DNA of 64,000 nucleotides. It comes from JAKAXS01 sp965279065 (GTDB lineage: Bacteria > Pseudomonadota > Alphaproteobacteria > Rhizobiales > Hyphomicrobiaceae). The notes below the pieces were generated by a model. The model had not been told where the DNA came from. It saw only the letters and a list, made by a program, of their open reading frames with translations, and made no database searches. Below are positions 44,016 through 52,204 of this stretch, in pieces; position 1 is the stretch's first letter; each line of letters begins with the position of its first letter. Made by a program: the position numbers and the translations under genes. Location of the stretch: the NCBI GenBank assembly GCA_965279065.1, contig OZ257134.1, forward strand, positions 3,100,001 to 3,164,000, written 5' to 3'.

Positions 44016-45237
44016 GACGACATCATCGCGCGGCCTGCGCCCCACTATGCCGTTGCATCTTCCGTTCTACCCGAACGGAAAGCCGTTTAGCATTCCATTC
44101 AAATTCGAACGCCCGAATGAACCGCAGGTGGCCGCGCGCGAGACGGCGCTACTGCAAAGCAAGATGGGCGAAATCCTGGTGGTGCAGGGTTTCCGGCGTG
44201 GCAGCGCGGAACTTGCCTCCGCGACCGACCGCATCCTCGGCCAGCTTTCCAAGAACGAACGGACACTTGTCTTCGCGGGAATGACCCTGCCGCCTGGCGT
44301 CATGGCGTTGGTCGAGGAAGAGAAGAAGAAGGCCGCCATCGCGGCATCGAAGCCGGTGAATGAATTCAGCGCGGAAGCCGCCCATCGAGAGGCACGCGGC
44401 AAAGACCAAAGCAATGGATTGGAGCGATACGAAAAGGCGAAGATGAGCGGTGGCCATGCATCGCTTCTCGGCGGCCTCAATGAACTTAGGGCGGCGTCCA
44501 GTCCGCAAAGCATGGCGACGCAAGAAGCGCAAATGCGCCTATGGGCCAAGGAATTCGAAGTGCCCTGGCTCGCCAACATGTCTGGGACCACCAGTCTCAC
44601 CCGCGAACAGGTGAAGGCCTTCGCCGACGCGCATGTCTCGCGCGAGATGTTCAAGAGTTTGCAAGATCGCACGTTCAGCGCGACGCAGAACGCAGCGGTC
44701 GCCAAGTACGCGGCCGACCGTAAGATGTCGCCCGAGGAATCGAAGGATCTCTATCACACCATCGACAAAGCGGCAGATGCTTACGTCGCTGGCAGCAAGG
44801 ATCCGAAGGCGGCAGAAGATTTTGCGAAGCTGCATACCGATATAATGACGGCAACGCCGGATAAGCTGCCGGAGGCTAACCGCCGGATGAACGAAGCGCT
44901 GAAGGAAGCCGAGAAGAACAATCCGGAAGGGGTCAAGGACTTCGACGCCTACCGAAGGAAATTTGACATCAAGAAGCAAGAAGAAGGGGCGACGCTAGAG
45001 AAGCGGGCAGACCAGGCCCAACAGACGGCCGAGAAAAATGATCGTGCGGATGCAAAGGCCGTCGACCGGAAGAATAACACAGACTTCTTCAACGACGACG
45101 CTCCTAGCGCACCCTCCGAGGCCCCGAAGGCGAGTGACCAGCCGGCTCAGAAGGCCGAGGCGGCAAAACCAACCGAACCGGAAAAGCCGAAGCCCGCGAC
45201 ACGCGTAGCTTCTGCTCCTGCGGCTCCCAAAGTTTAA
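44008..45237 (+). CDS. large hypothetical island protein
   Basis: 409 residues from ATG 44008. An N-terminal Pro-rich segment (LRPTMPLHLPFYPNGKPFSIPF) is followed by helical domains and a long charged coil (LKEAEKNNPEGVKDFDAYRRK… DKRADQAQ-like), ending in a ~60-residue Ala/Pro/Lys/Glu tail. No catalytic motif or family is recognised. Low-complexity ends of this type are common among proteins of conjugative elements. Confidence 0.6.
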   Translation: MAETTSSRGLRPTMPLHLPFYPNGKPFSIPFKFERPNEPQVAARETALLQSKMGEILVVQGFRRGSAELASATDRILGQLSKNERTLVFAGMTLPPGVMALVEEEKKKAAIAASKPVNEFSAEAAHREARGKDQSNGLERYEKAKMSGGHASLLGGLNELRAASSPQSMATQEAQMRLWAKEFEVPWLANMSGTTSLTREQVKAFADAHVSREMFKSLQDRTFSATQNAAVAKYAADRKMSPEESKDLYHTIDKAADAYVAGSKDPKAAEDFAKLHTDIMTATPDKLPEANRRMNEALKEAEKNNPEGVKDFDAYRRKFDIKKQEEGATLEKRADQAQQTAEKNDRADAKAVDRKNNTDFFNDDAPSAPSEAPKASDQPAQKAEAAKPTEPEKPKPATRVASAPAAPKV

Positions 45238-45305
45238 TTTGAAATTGGGTTACCTAAGGAAGCGACGGCCGCGATAGGGCGCGGCCCTCGCTAGCCGCGC
45301 AGGGT

Positions 45306-45449
45306 TTACTTGTTCGGCGTAACGAAACCGCCACTCCATGTGCCGCCCTTGCCGTCCGGCGTCGTCACTTGCGTGCCGCTTGATGCCGGAGACTTGCCGT
45401 CGGTAGTTTGAAAGCCTTGGCCAGCTTTATCAGTCTGCCATTCGCTCAT
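45306..45449 (-). CDS. 47-residue Gly/Thr-rich protein
   Basis: ATG 45449 preceded by GAGGAG six bases away; 47 codons to TAA. The sequence is polar with paired TTDGK/TTPDGKGG motifs and Trp near each end. The ribosome site and codon pattern support a real small gene. No homology recognised. Confidence 0.55.
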   Translation of the reverse strand: MSEWQTDKAGQGFQTTDGKSPASSGTQVTTPDGKGGTWSGGFVTPNK

Positions 45450-45579
45450 TTACTACTCCTCGACATTCACCTGACCGCACCTCGCAATCAGGGATTCTAT
45501 GATCGCGACAGACGAGCGAACCTCCTCCGCGCGTGAATCCAGCACGCAGGACGCGTCATTTGCGATCTCAAGTGATTTG

Positions 45580-46077
45580 TTAGTTGAGGGTCAGTGCCGG
45601 AGATCCCGCGCGACGGCCATAGCCAAACTGGGCCGCCGTACTGCACGCGTTGGCGTCCGTGAGTGGACCGCCTGCCTTTGCCTTCACGTAGGCCTTGGTG
45701 ATCGTCTCGCCGGTCGACGCGTCCTTTGCACCCGTTGTCACGAGATTGATCATGAAGGTAAGGCAAGCGTTGATGCGATCCGATTCCGCTCCACGCTTGT
45801 CGGCGGCCTCGCCTTCCTTCTTCAGTCGGCTAATGTCACGCTTGGCCGCGTCAATTCTCTTATCGACCTGCTTGTATTCGCAGACCATGCCTTTGACGGT
45901 GTAGCCGTCCTTCGCGCATTCGGCGGAGCCGGTATAGGGCGTGGATGAAGTGGGCTGATCCTTTGCAGCGATTTTCACTTCTTGCGCGGATGCGGGATGC
46001 GTGACGGCAACTGCGGCAGCGGCCATCAGGGCGCTCGCCGAGAGTTGACGCAGAGTGGATTGAGCAGAACGAAGCAT
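45580..46077 (-). CDS. secreted protein with paired Cys
   Basis: 165 residues from ATG 46077 with AGGAGG upstream. A Sec signal peptide (QLSASALMAAAAVAVTHPASAQ) is followed by a mature domain with four Cys (SAECAKDGYTVKGMVCEY, INACLTFM, ANACSTAAQFGYG) and a Lys/Arg/Glu coil between them. Likely periplasmic with disulphides. Family not recognised. Confidence 0.65.
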   Translation of the reverse strand: MLRSAQSTLRQLSASALMAAAAVAVTHPASAQEVKIAAKDQPTSSTPYTGSAECAKDGYTVKGMVCEYKQVDKRIDAAKRDISRLKKEGEAADKRGAESDRINACLTFMINLVTTGAKDASTGETITKAYVKAKAGGPLTDANACSTAAQFGYGRRAGSPALTLN

Positions 46078-46289
46078 CTTTCCTCCTTGACCGTCGGTGG
46101 CCATGAATGCTTTGGAATACTAGAAATACTTCGAAGAAAATCAAAGAATAAACGCAACATTATTGCTCATAATGTTGCCTTCCGTGTATTATCATGCTAA
46201 AGGGAGGTGTTGCGAGTATGAAAGTATTGCAGTTAAACTAGACGACCAGGTATACTACTTAGAATAAACAGAAAATACTTCGAGACATT

Positions 46290-46955
46290 ATGAGCAAGAC
46301 TGTCACCTCATCATTCCCAACCCTTCCCGGCTGCGCCTTAACCGAGCGATTCACGCTGCACGGACCAAGGGGGCGCAAATACATCAACCGGATTGAATTG
46401 GTGAACGTGCTGCGCGTGGCGACACACGTCTCGCAGCGCAACGGGCTTCTCACCCGCATTATCGCGATGACGGGCGCACGTGTGAGCGAGGTGCTTTCGA
46501 TCGCGCCGGCGCATTGCCAAGTTTCCGAATGCATCATTGCATTCATCACGCTGAAGCGCAGAAGGTACGCAATCCGCGAAGTGCCGGTCCCGCGATCCTT
46601 GATGCAGGACCTCGAGGTGGAGTTCGGCCTTCGTGAGGCTCAGCGTGATCCCACCCGTGCCAATCGGCCCATTTGGAGACTGCACCGCGCCAGCGTGTAT
46701 CGTCTCGTTCACGACATCATGCTGCGCGCCGGCGTGAGCGGCGCGCCCGCCTCGCCTCGCGGTCTGCGGCATGGCTTCGGGGTGAACACTTTGCAGAGTG
46801 GTGTTCCCATTACGCTCGTCCAGCGCTGGATGGGACATGCGCGTCTTAGCACGACCGCCATTTATCTTGAGGTCAGTGGGCCAGAGGAGCGGTTTTTCGC
46901 AACGCGGTTTTGGGATTGGGGGAGTGGCTCGCCGCAAGATCGGAGGGCGGCATGA
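46290..46955 (+). CDS. tyrosine recombinase/integrase (short)
   Basis: 221 residues, catalytic domain with only a short N-terminal arm. Active-site residues: Arg in MTGARVSEVLSI, a beta-hairpin Lys in ITLKRRRYAI, RGLRHGFGV in which the first position of the usual His-x-x-Arg is Arg, GHARLSTTAIY with His and the nucleophile Tyr. This matches plasmid/ICE integrases of the KGLRHGFGV type. It may be the island integrase acting at the tRNA, although it lies 32 kb from it. It overlaps the next small gene as ATGA. Confidence 0.82.
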   Translation: MSKTVTSSFPTLPGCALTERFTLHGPRGRKYINRIELVNVLRVATHVSQRNGLLTRIIAMTGARVSEVLSIAPAHCQVSECIIAFITLKRRRYAIREVPVPRSLMQDLEVEFGLREAQRDPTRANRPIWRLHRASVYRLVHDIMLRAGVSGAPASPRGLRHGFGVNTLQSGVPITLVQRWMGHARLSTTAIYLEVSGPEERFFATRFWDWGSGSPQDRRAA

Positions 46956-47107
46956 CTTTGGAGGACGCGTCGTGTTTGGATACGGCCATGCTGATGCGCC
47001 TCATCATCGCGTGCACTGCCATTCTTGCTGCCGTGATCCTCATTGCGGCTGTGCTCGTTGGGCAAGTCGCTCAGCGTGCGACCAGCGCCGACGGACGGAA
47101 GCGATGA
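46952..47107 (+). CDS. small membrane protein coupled to integrase
   Basis: 51 residues, ATG 46952 after CGGAGGG, overlapping the integrase stop by 4 nt. One transmembrane segment (LIIACTAILAAVILIAAVLV). Function unknown. Confidence 0.5.
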   Translation: MTLEDASCLDTAMLMRLIIACTAILAAVILIAAVLVGQVAQRATSADGRKR

Positions 47108-47301
47108 GACAACGGACGAGATGGTTTCATGCGCCGTTGAAGGGAGCGATTTGGCACGCCCAGAACATCACGCAATTTTGGCAGGTGTTGAACGAAGAAC
47201 GTCAGAAGCGTGCGAGACGGCGATTACAGCCGCATCTCGATGACCTCACCTATCCCGACACGTCGCGACGGGTCATCGTTCGGGTTGCAACGAGGCACTA
47301 A
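47104..47301 (+). CDS. small basic protein
   Basis: 65 residues, ATG 47104 overlapping the previous stop as ATGA. Arg/His/Trp-rich (WFHAPLKGAIWHAQNITQFW). Third member of the coupled chain; function unknown. Confidence 0.45.
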   Translation: MRQRTRWFHAPLKGAIWHAQNITQFWQVLNEERQKRARRRLQPHLDDLTYPDTSRRVIVRVATRH

Positions 47302-47601
47302 TGGTCGACATTTGGTTTCGGCCTATGAGGAGTATCAGCGGACGTATAGATCGGTGACGTTCTCAGCCTCTACTGTTGATTCAAGCGGCGACGGCACATG
47401 CGGCCGCGGTCATTCAAATAGACTATAGTCCCAAAGTGTTGCCGAGCGGCAACGTCCCCGCCTTGCGATGCTCAAACATCGATGGTGACGATTGGAATCC
47501 TGGGCTGCGAACGATTGAGTGAAGGACGGGAAAATCCGGCCATAGGCTGTAAGCGTAACAGGTCGGGGACTAGAAGTCAGTTACGTCAAATCAGATGTCA
47601 G

Positions 47602-49443
47602 ATGTTTAAGATCGCTGAAGAGCGATTGCCGGAGCTGGCAACGCTGGCCTTGATAATTGTACTCGCAGCCGCTGCTTGGGCGGGGGCCCGCTACACCGAT
47701 CAGACACAATGGGTGCAGCACACGCTCTTCGTACAGAGCAAGCTTAGCAAAATTTGGTCACTGCTGCAGAGTGCAGAGATTGGCCAACGCAGCTTTATCC
47801 TGACCGGAGATGAGCGGTTCCTTGACGTTTATCGCGATGTCGATCGCGAAATAGCACCCGAACTCGACGCACTCGCGCGCATGATCTCCGACAACCCCAT
47901 CCAGGTGCAGGCTGTTGAGCGGGTGCGGCCACTGATCTCGGAGCGGCTGAAGTTTGCCGAGCAGACGATTGCAATGCGGCGAGGCGGCGACTTCGAAGGC
48001 AGCAGACGGCTGATTGCGGGCGGGCGCGGCCTTGAACTCATGACCGACCTGCGCGCCAGATTTGACAAGATGGATGAAGTCGAGGCCGAGCTCCTCGTCA
48101 CGAGGATCGCCGCGGAAAAGCAGTTTAGCTCGCTCCTTGCAGCCGTTCTCATACTCGCCGCGGCAGGGGTTGCAGGAACGCTCTTTGCTTGGATTAGGTC
48201 ACAACGGCGAAGCTCGCGAGAATTGAACCTCGCAAACGCGGCGCTCCGAGAAACGATCCTGGAAAAAGAAGCCGCCGAGCAGCAGGTGCGGCAGATGCAA
48301 AAGATGGAGGCCATCGGCCAGCTTACCGGTGGTATCGCGCACGACTTCAATAACATGCTGGCGATCATCATGGCCGGCGTGAACCTGGCGCGCAGACGCG
48401 TCGCAAGCGGCGAGGCGGGAGCAGACGGGTTTCTTGTCAGCGCCTTGGAGGGTGCGCAACGGGCGGCAACTTTAGTCAAACGGCTTCTTGCTTTCTCGCG
48501 GCAGCAGCCGTTGCAGCCGATTACGCTTGATGCGAACAAGTTCGTCTCCAATTTCAGCGAGCTTGTCCAACGTGCGCTCGGCGAGTCCGTACGCGCGGAA
48601 ACCATACTGGGCGGCGGATTATGGCTGACCAAGGCCGATCCGGCTCAGCTCGAGAACGCCATCTTAAATTTGTGTGTCAACGCCCGCGACGCGATGGAGG
48701 ATGGTGGCAAGCTCACGGTAGAGACCGCCAATTGTCATCTCGATGACCGATATGCGCGGCTGCACCCTGGTGTTCCGCCCGGTCAGTATGTGTTGATCGC
48801 CGTCACGGACACCGGTGTAGGGATGACGCCCGACGTTCTGGCCAGGGCGTTTGATCCATTCTTCACGACAAAGGGCCCAAGCAAGGGAACCGGCCTCGGC
48901 CTGTCGCAGGTCTTCGGGTTCGTCAAGCAATCGGGAGGCCACATCAAGATCTATTCGGAGGTCGGAGAGGGCACGACGGTCAAGATCTATTTGCCAAGAC
49001 AATATTCTGACAAGCCTGATTTGGTACCGAAGGACGACGAGACCGCGCAGTTGCGGGGATCTGAAACGATCCTGTTGACCGAGGACGATGCAGGCGTGCG
49101 CTCCTTGACGGCCGCCACATTACGCGACCTCGGCTATACAGTGGTCGAAGCGGCACATCCGCGGGAAGCGATTGAGTTTGCGCAAAACGGCAATGCCTTT
49201 GATATATTGCTTACTGACATCGTGATGCCAGATATGAACGGCCGCAGGCTGGTAGATGTCTTGAAGGGGATGCGTCCCAGCCTTCGCGTTGTCTACATGA
49301 CGGGCTTCACGAGAAACGCCGTCGTTCACAGCGGAGTGCTTGACCCCGGAGTTCATTTCCTCGCCAAGCCTTTCACTGTCGAGGAGCTATCTCGAAAGAT
49401 CCGCGAGACGCTGGATGCCGCAGCCAACAGCGCTGAACGATAA
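47602..49443 (+). CDS. CHASE3 hybrid sensor histidine kinase
   Basis: 613 residues from ATG 47602; the frame starts 40 codons earlier but that part is not family-like. Two transmembrane helices (LATLALIIVLAAAAWAG and LLAAVLILAAAGVAGTLFAW) enclose a ~140-residue periplasmic CHASE3 domain (QRSFILTGDERFLDVYRD). Then a coiled linker, HisKA with GGIAHDFNNML (phospho-acceptor His), HATPase_c with N box LCVNARDAM and G boxes DTGVGM and GTGLGLS, and a C-terminal receiver domain with Asp in ILLTDIVMPDMNG. It would autophosphorylate in response to an unknown periplasmic signal. No cognate output regulator is adjacent. Confidence 0.9.
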   Translation: MFKIAEERLPELATLALIIVLAAAAWAGARYTDQTQWVQHTLFVQSKLSKIWSLLQSAEIGQRSFILTGDERFLDVYRDVDREIAPELDALARMISDNPIQVQAVERVRPLISERLKFAEQTIAMRRGGDFEGSRRLIAGGRGLELMTDLRARFDKMDEVEAELLVTRIAAEKQFSSLLAAVLILAAAGVAGTLFAWIRSQRRSSRELNLANAALRETILEKEAAEQQVRQMQKMEAIGQLTGGIAHDFNNMLAIIMAGVNLARRRVASGEAGADGFLVSALEGAQRAATLVKRLLAFSRQQPLQPITLDANKFVSNFSELVQRALGESVRAETILGGGLWLTKADPAQLENAILNLCVNARDAMEDGGKLTVETANCHLDDRYARLHPGVPPGQYVLIAVTDTGVGMTPDVLARAFDPFFTTKGPSKGTGLGLSQVFGFVKQSGGHIKIYSEVGEGTTVKIYLPRQYSDKPDLVPKDDETAQLRGSETILLTEDDAGVRSLTAATLRDLGYTVVEAAHPREAIEFAQNGNAFDILLTDIVMPDMNGRRLVDVLKGMRPSLRVVYMTGFTRNAVVHSGVLDPGVHFLAKPFTVEELSRKIRETLDAAANSAER

Positions 49444-49502
49444 CCTCGAGGCCAACATGTTGGTGAGTATTTGATAGACGCGAAAGCGCTAGTGACGCCA
49501 CG

Positions 49503-49814
49503 CTAGACAGCGAAGTTTTCCAGCTTCGCGCCTTTTTTCAACGCCGCAGCCAGCCACAGGGGCTGTCGGCCCCGTCCGGCCCAAGTCTCATTTGCGTTTT
49601 TCGGATTGCGGAATTTGACGGTGGCTTTGGCTGAGGTGCGGCCTTTGCCGAACAACTCGTCGACGGAGAAACCGTTCTTCCGTGCGAGTTCCGCGAGCCT
49701 AGCCTTAATCTCCTTCGCCCTCTCGGCTTTACGGAAAGCAATTGCGGCGTTGATGTCGGCTTGCAAGGCGACCAATTCTTTGTAGCTCAGGGTTTCAATG
49801 TTGTTACGCGACAT
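49503..49814 (-). CDS. H-NS family nucleoid protein
   Basis: 103 residues from ATG 49814 (GGAAG upstream). An N-terminal helical oligomerisation part (LVALQADINAAIAFRKAERAKEIKARL) precedes the DNA-binding core VKFRNPKNANETWAGRGRQPLWL. This is the H-NS/HvrA-like pattern of alphaproteobacteria. H-NS proteins silence AT-rich foreign DNA; being placed beside the AT-richer operon of this island, it may silence it. Confidence 0.85.
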   Translation of the reverse strand: MSRNNIETLSYKELVALQADINAAIAFRKAERAKEIKARLAELARKNGFSVDELFGKGRTSAKATVKFRNPKNANETWAGRGRQPLWLAAALKKGAKLENFAV

Positions 49815-49895
49815 TTTCGTCTTCCATAACATTATCGGTTTGTTCTAATAGCCCTCCCTGCCCCCATTGTCGAATCTAAGCCGACCAGCCTACTG

Positions 49896-50642
49896 CTACA
49901 TGGCTTGCACAATTGCGCTATTCCAATCGACGTCTGGGGTCGCGGTGTTGCTCGTGATCGCACCGTTCTCGAGGATGGAAATAGTGTCGGTAACCAGTTT
50001 AGCGAAACCCAGGTTATGTGTTGCAAGCAGAATAGTTACGCCGCGGCGGGCAACTTCCTCGCGGAAAATCTTAACCAAGAGATGAATGTTGTTGATATCC
50101 AGCGCCGAGGTTGGTTCATCCACTAAAAGGAGCTGGACGTTGCGCACTATTGCCCGCGCAACTGCGACCCTCTGTTGCTCTCCACCGCTCAATTGCCAAG
50201 GCTTGAGGTAGAGGCGGCTGCTTAATCCGAGACGGCTCAATTCCAATGCGGCCACATCGCGCGCCTTCGCTGGTGAGGCATTCTCGATGCGAATAAGCGG
50301 GAACGCCACGTTATCCAAGGCGCTTAAGTGTGGAAAAAGCGATATTCCTTGCGGAACAAAGCCAATCTGTCTGCGTATCGAGAGACTGAAGTCATCGACA
50401 TCGGCCGTGAGATTCTGGGAGGCACTGTTGGCATCGAAGATGCTCTCTCCCCAATAAACAATCCGTCCCATTTGAGGCCGTTCAAGAAGCAGAAGGTTCT
50501 TGAGCAAAGTCGTTTTTCCCGCGCCGCTGGCTCCAAGCAGGCCGACGACCGTGCCACGCCCTACGTCGAGATTCAGACCGCTCAACACCGCCGATGGTCC
50601 ATATGAGAACTTGAGATCGCTTATGGCAACGAGGGAGGTCAC
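49896..50642 (-). CDS. polar amino-acid type ABC transporter ATPase
   Basis: 248 residues from a GTG overlapping the permease stop by 4 nt. Walker A GASGAGKTT, signature LSGGEQQRVAVARA, Walker B LLLVDEPTSALD, switch His in LATHNLG. Sequence class is that of GlnQ/HisP importers. Last gene of a five-gene operon; it supplies energy for the permease and solute-binding protein encoded upstream. Confidence 0.85.
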   Translation of the reverse strand: MTSLVAISDLKFSYGPSAVLSGLNLDVGRGTVVGLLGASGAGKTTLLKNLLLLERPQMGRIVYWGESIFDANSASQNLTADVDDFSLSIRRQIGFVPQGISLFPHLSALDNVAFPLIRIENASPAKARDVAALELSRLGLSSRLYLKPWQLSGGEQQRVAVARAIVRNVQLLLVDEPTSALDINNIHLLVKIFREEVARRGVTILLATHNLGFAKLVTDTISILENGAITSNTATPDVDWNSAIVQAM

Positions 50643-51334
50643 GGCGCTGGCGCCTCGAGCTTAAGGCCTGCCTCGGCCTTTAGCCGCTGCTCAGCGAAGC
50701 GCACCAGCCAGGTCAAAGGGATAATGAGGGCAAGGTAGATCAGGCCTACGATTACCCAGACTTCCAGCGAGCGCGACGTGTCCACGATCACCGCCTGTGC
50801 GACATAGACAGTCTCCCTGACGCTCACCACCGAGGCCAGCGACGTCAGCTTTATTGTCTCGATGTACAAATAGGACATCGGCACAAGAAGTTCGCGCAAA
50901 GCAATCGGCATGATGACGTAGCGCAACACGTCATTGTCGCGAAGACCGAACGACCGACCCGTATCGACAATTTCCTTTGGAGCGTTGGATATCGCGGCGC
51001 GGGTGAGATCGGCAATGAACGCCGCAACATTCAATCCGAGACTTAACGCGACGCTCCAGAATGCCGGCACGGTAACGCCGACGACATCGCTGACAAAAAA
51101 GTAATATCCAAAAAGAACTAGCACCAGCGGCGGAAGCGCCTTGAGAACGTCGACGAGGGGTTGAGTGATCAAGCGAACTAGCTTGCCCCGATGGAGGCCC
51201 ACTCCCCAGATAACTCCCAGACATGTGGAGAAAACGATGATGACGATTGAAAGCGCTATGGTGAAAAGAATGCCATCCGCGAAGGCGGAGGTGTATGACG
51301 TTAAGCGAGAGAAATTCCAGTCATACGAGAACAT
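50639..51334 (-). CDS. polar amino-acid type ABC permease
   Basis: 231 residues, about five transmembrane helices. The EAA-type loop is NAPKEIVDTGRSFGLRDNDVLRYVIMPIALRELLVP in the usual place, and the N terminus (FADGILFTIALSIVIIVFSTCLG) matches HisM/GlnP permeases. It starts 9 bp after the solute-binding protein gene. Substrate unknown. Confidence 0.85.
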   Translation of the reverse strand: MFSYDWNFSRLTSYTSAFADGILFTIALSIVIIVFSTCLGVIWGVGLHRGKLVRLITQPLVDVLKALPPLVLVLFGYYFFVSDVVGVTVPAFWSVALSLGLNVAAFIADLTRAAISNAPKEIVDTGRSFGLRDNDVLRYVIMPIALRELLVPMSYLYIETIKLTSLASVVSVRETVYVAQAVIVDTSRSLEVWVIVGLIYLALIIPLTWLVRFAEQRLKAEAGLKLEAPAP

Positions 51335-51343
51335 GACGACGCC

Positions 51344-52204
51344 CTAGCGTGGATATTCGAAATTGGCCTGCGCGTCATAACGCGTGGCGATTACTTTGAG
51401 CACTCCTGTCGCACGCAAGTTCCGCAACGAGACATTCAAGAACCCCACGCCGGTTTGATCGTCCAAGCGCAGAGCGAAGCCCGCCGGCACAAAAGCGGGC
51501 GGATCTCCGTCCCAAAGGATCTTCAGATCCTTCGAGTTGGCTTTGACAAATCTCTTGGCGTCCTCAAGGTTGACGATTGCTATATCGGCACGCCCCGTCA
51601 GAACGGCGTTTATAGGAGCGGCTGTATCCGACGACGAGGGGATTGAGATGACATCTGCGTCAGGCGCGCGCGCCTTCACGAACGTCTCTTCGGCAAATCC
51701 CTGGCCGACTGCCACCCTTGTTTGCGGTGAGTTTATATCGTTGAACTTTGCAAACCGGCTTTCGGAGGTTTTCACGACGCCGATTCCGATGGCGAAATAG
51801 GCATACGGTTCAGTAAAGGCGAACTCGCGCCCCCGCGCGGGTGTTTGAAAAATTGCGTCCGCGAGCAGATCATATTCGCCGCGCTTGAGATCAGCTGCCA
51901 TCGTGTTCCAATTGAAGCGCTTCCATTCGACACGGACGCCCGCCTGCCGGGCTATTTCGGAGATGATATCGACGGCGACCCCACTCACCTTACCGGTCTT
52001 TGGATCCTCGAAACTGAAAGGGGGAAACACGCCATATCCCGCTCGCAGGATCTGATTGCTGTCGAGGTTTTGGATGAGACCTGTCGAAGCGGCGATGTCC
52101 TCTGACGGGACCCTGACTTCGCTGCGGGTCGACCAAAGCAAGCTGATCGCTGCGATCGCAATCGCGGCCAATGAAAGGCCAAAAGGGTTAGGCTGTCTAT
52201 GCAT
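51344..52204 (-). CDS. family 3 solute-binding protein
   Basis: 286 residues from ATG 52204; ATG 52222 is also possible. A hydrophobic N-terminal segment (LSLAAIAIAAISLLWS) acts as signal or anchor. The mature part is a periplasmic binding fold of the amino-acid class: LRAGYGVFPPFSFEDPKTGKVSGVAVDI, VEWKRFNWNTMAADLKRGEYDLLADAIFQT, TRVAVGQGFAEE. It overlaps the preceding winged-helix gene by 8 nt. It would deliver a polar amino acid or related amide to the permease. Confidence 0.8.
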   Translation of the reverse strand: MHRQPNPFGLSLAAIAIAAISLLWSTRSEVRVPSEDIAASTGLIQNLDSNQILRAGYGVFPPFSFEDPKTGKVSGVAVDIISEIARQAGVRVEWKRFNWNTMAADLKRGEYDLLADAIFQTPARGREFAFTEPYAYFAIGIGVVKTSESRFAKFNDINSPQTRVAVGQGFAEETFVKARAPDADVISIPSSSDTAAPINAVLTGRADIAIVNLEDAKRFVKANSKDLKILWDGDPPAFVPAGFALRLDDQTGVGFLNVSLRNLRATGVLKVIATRYDAQANFEYPR

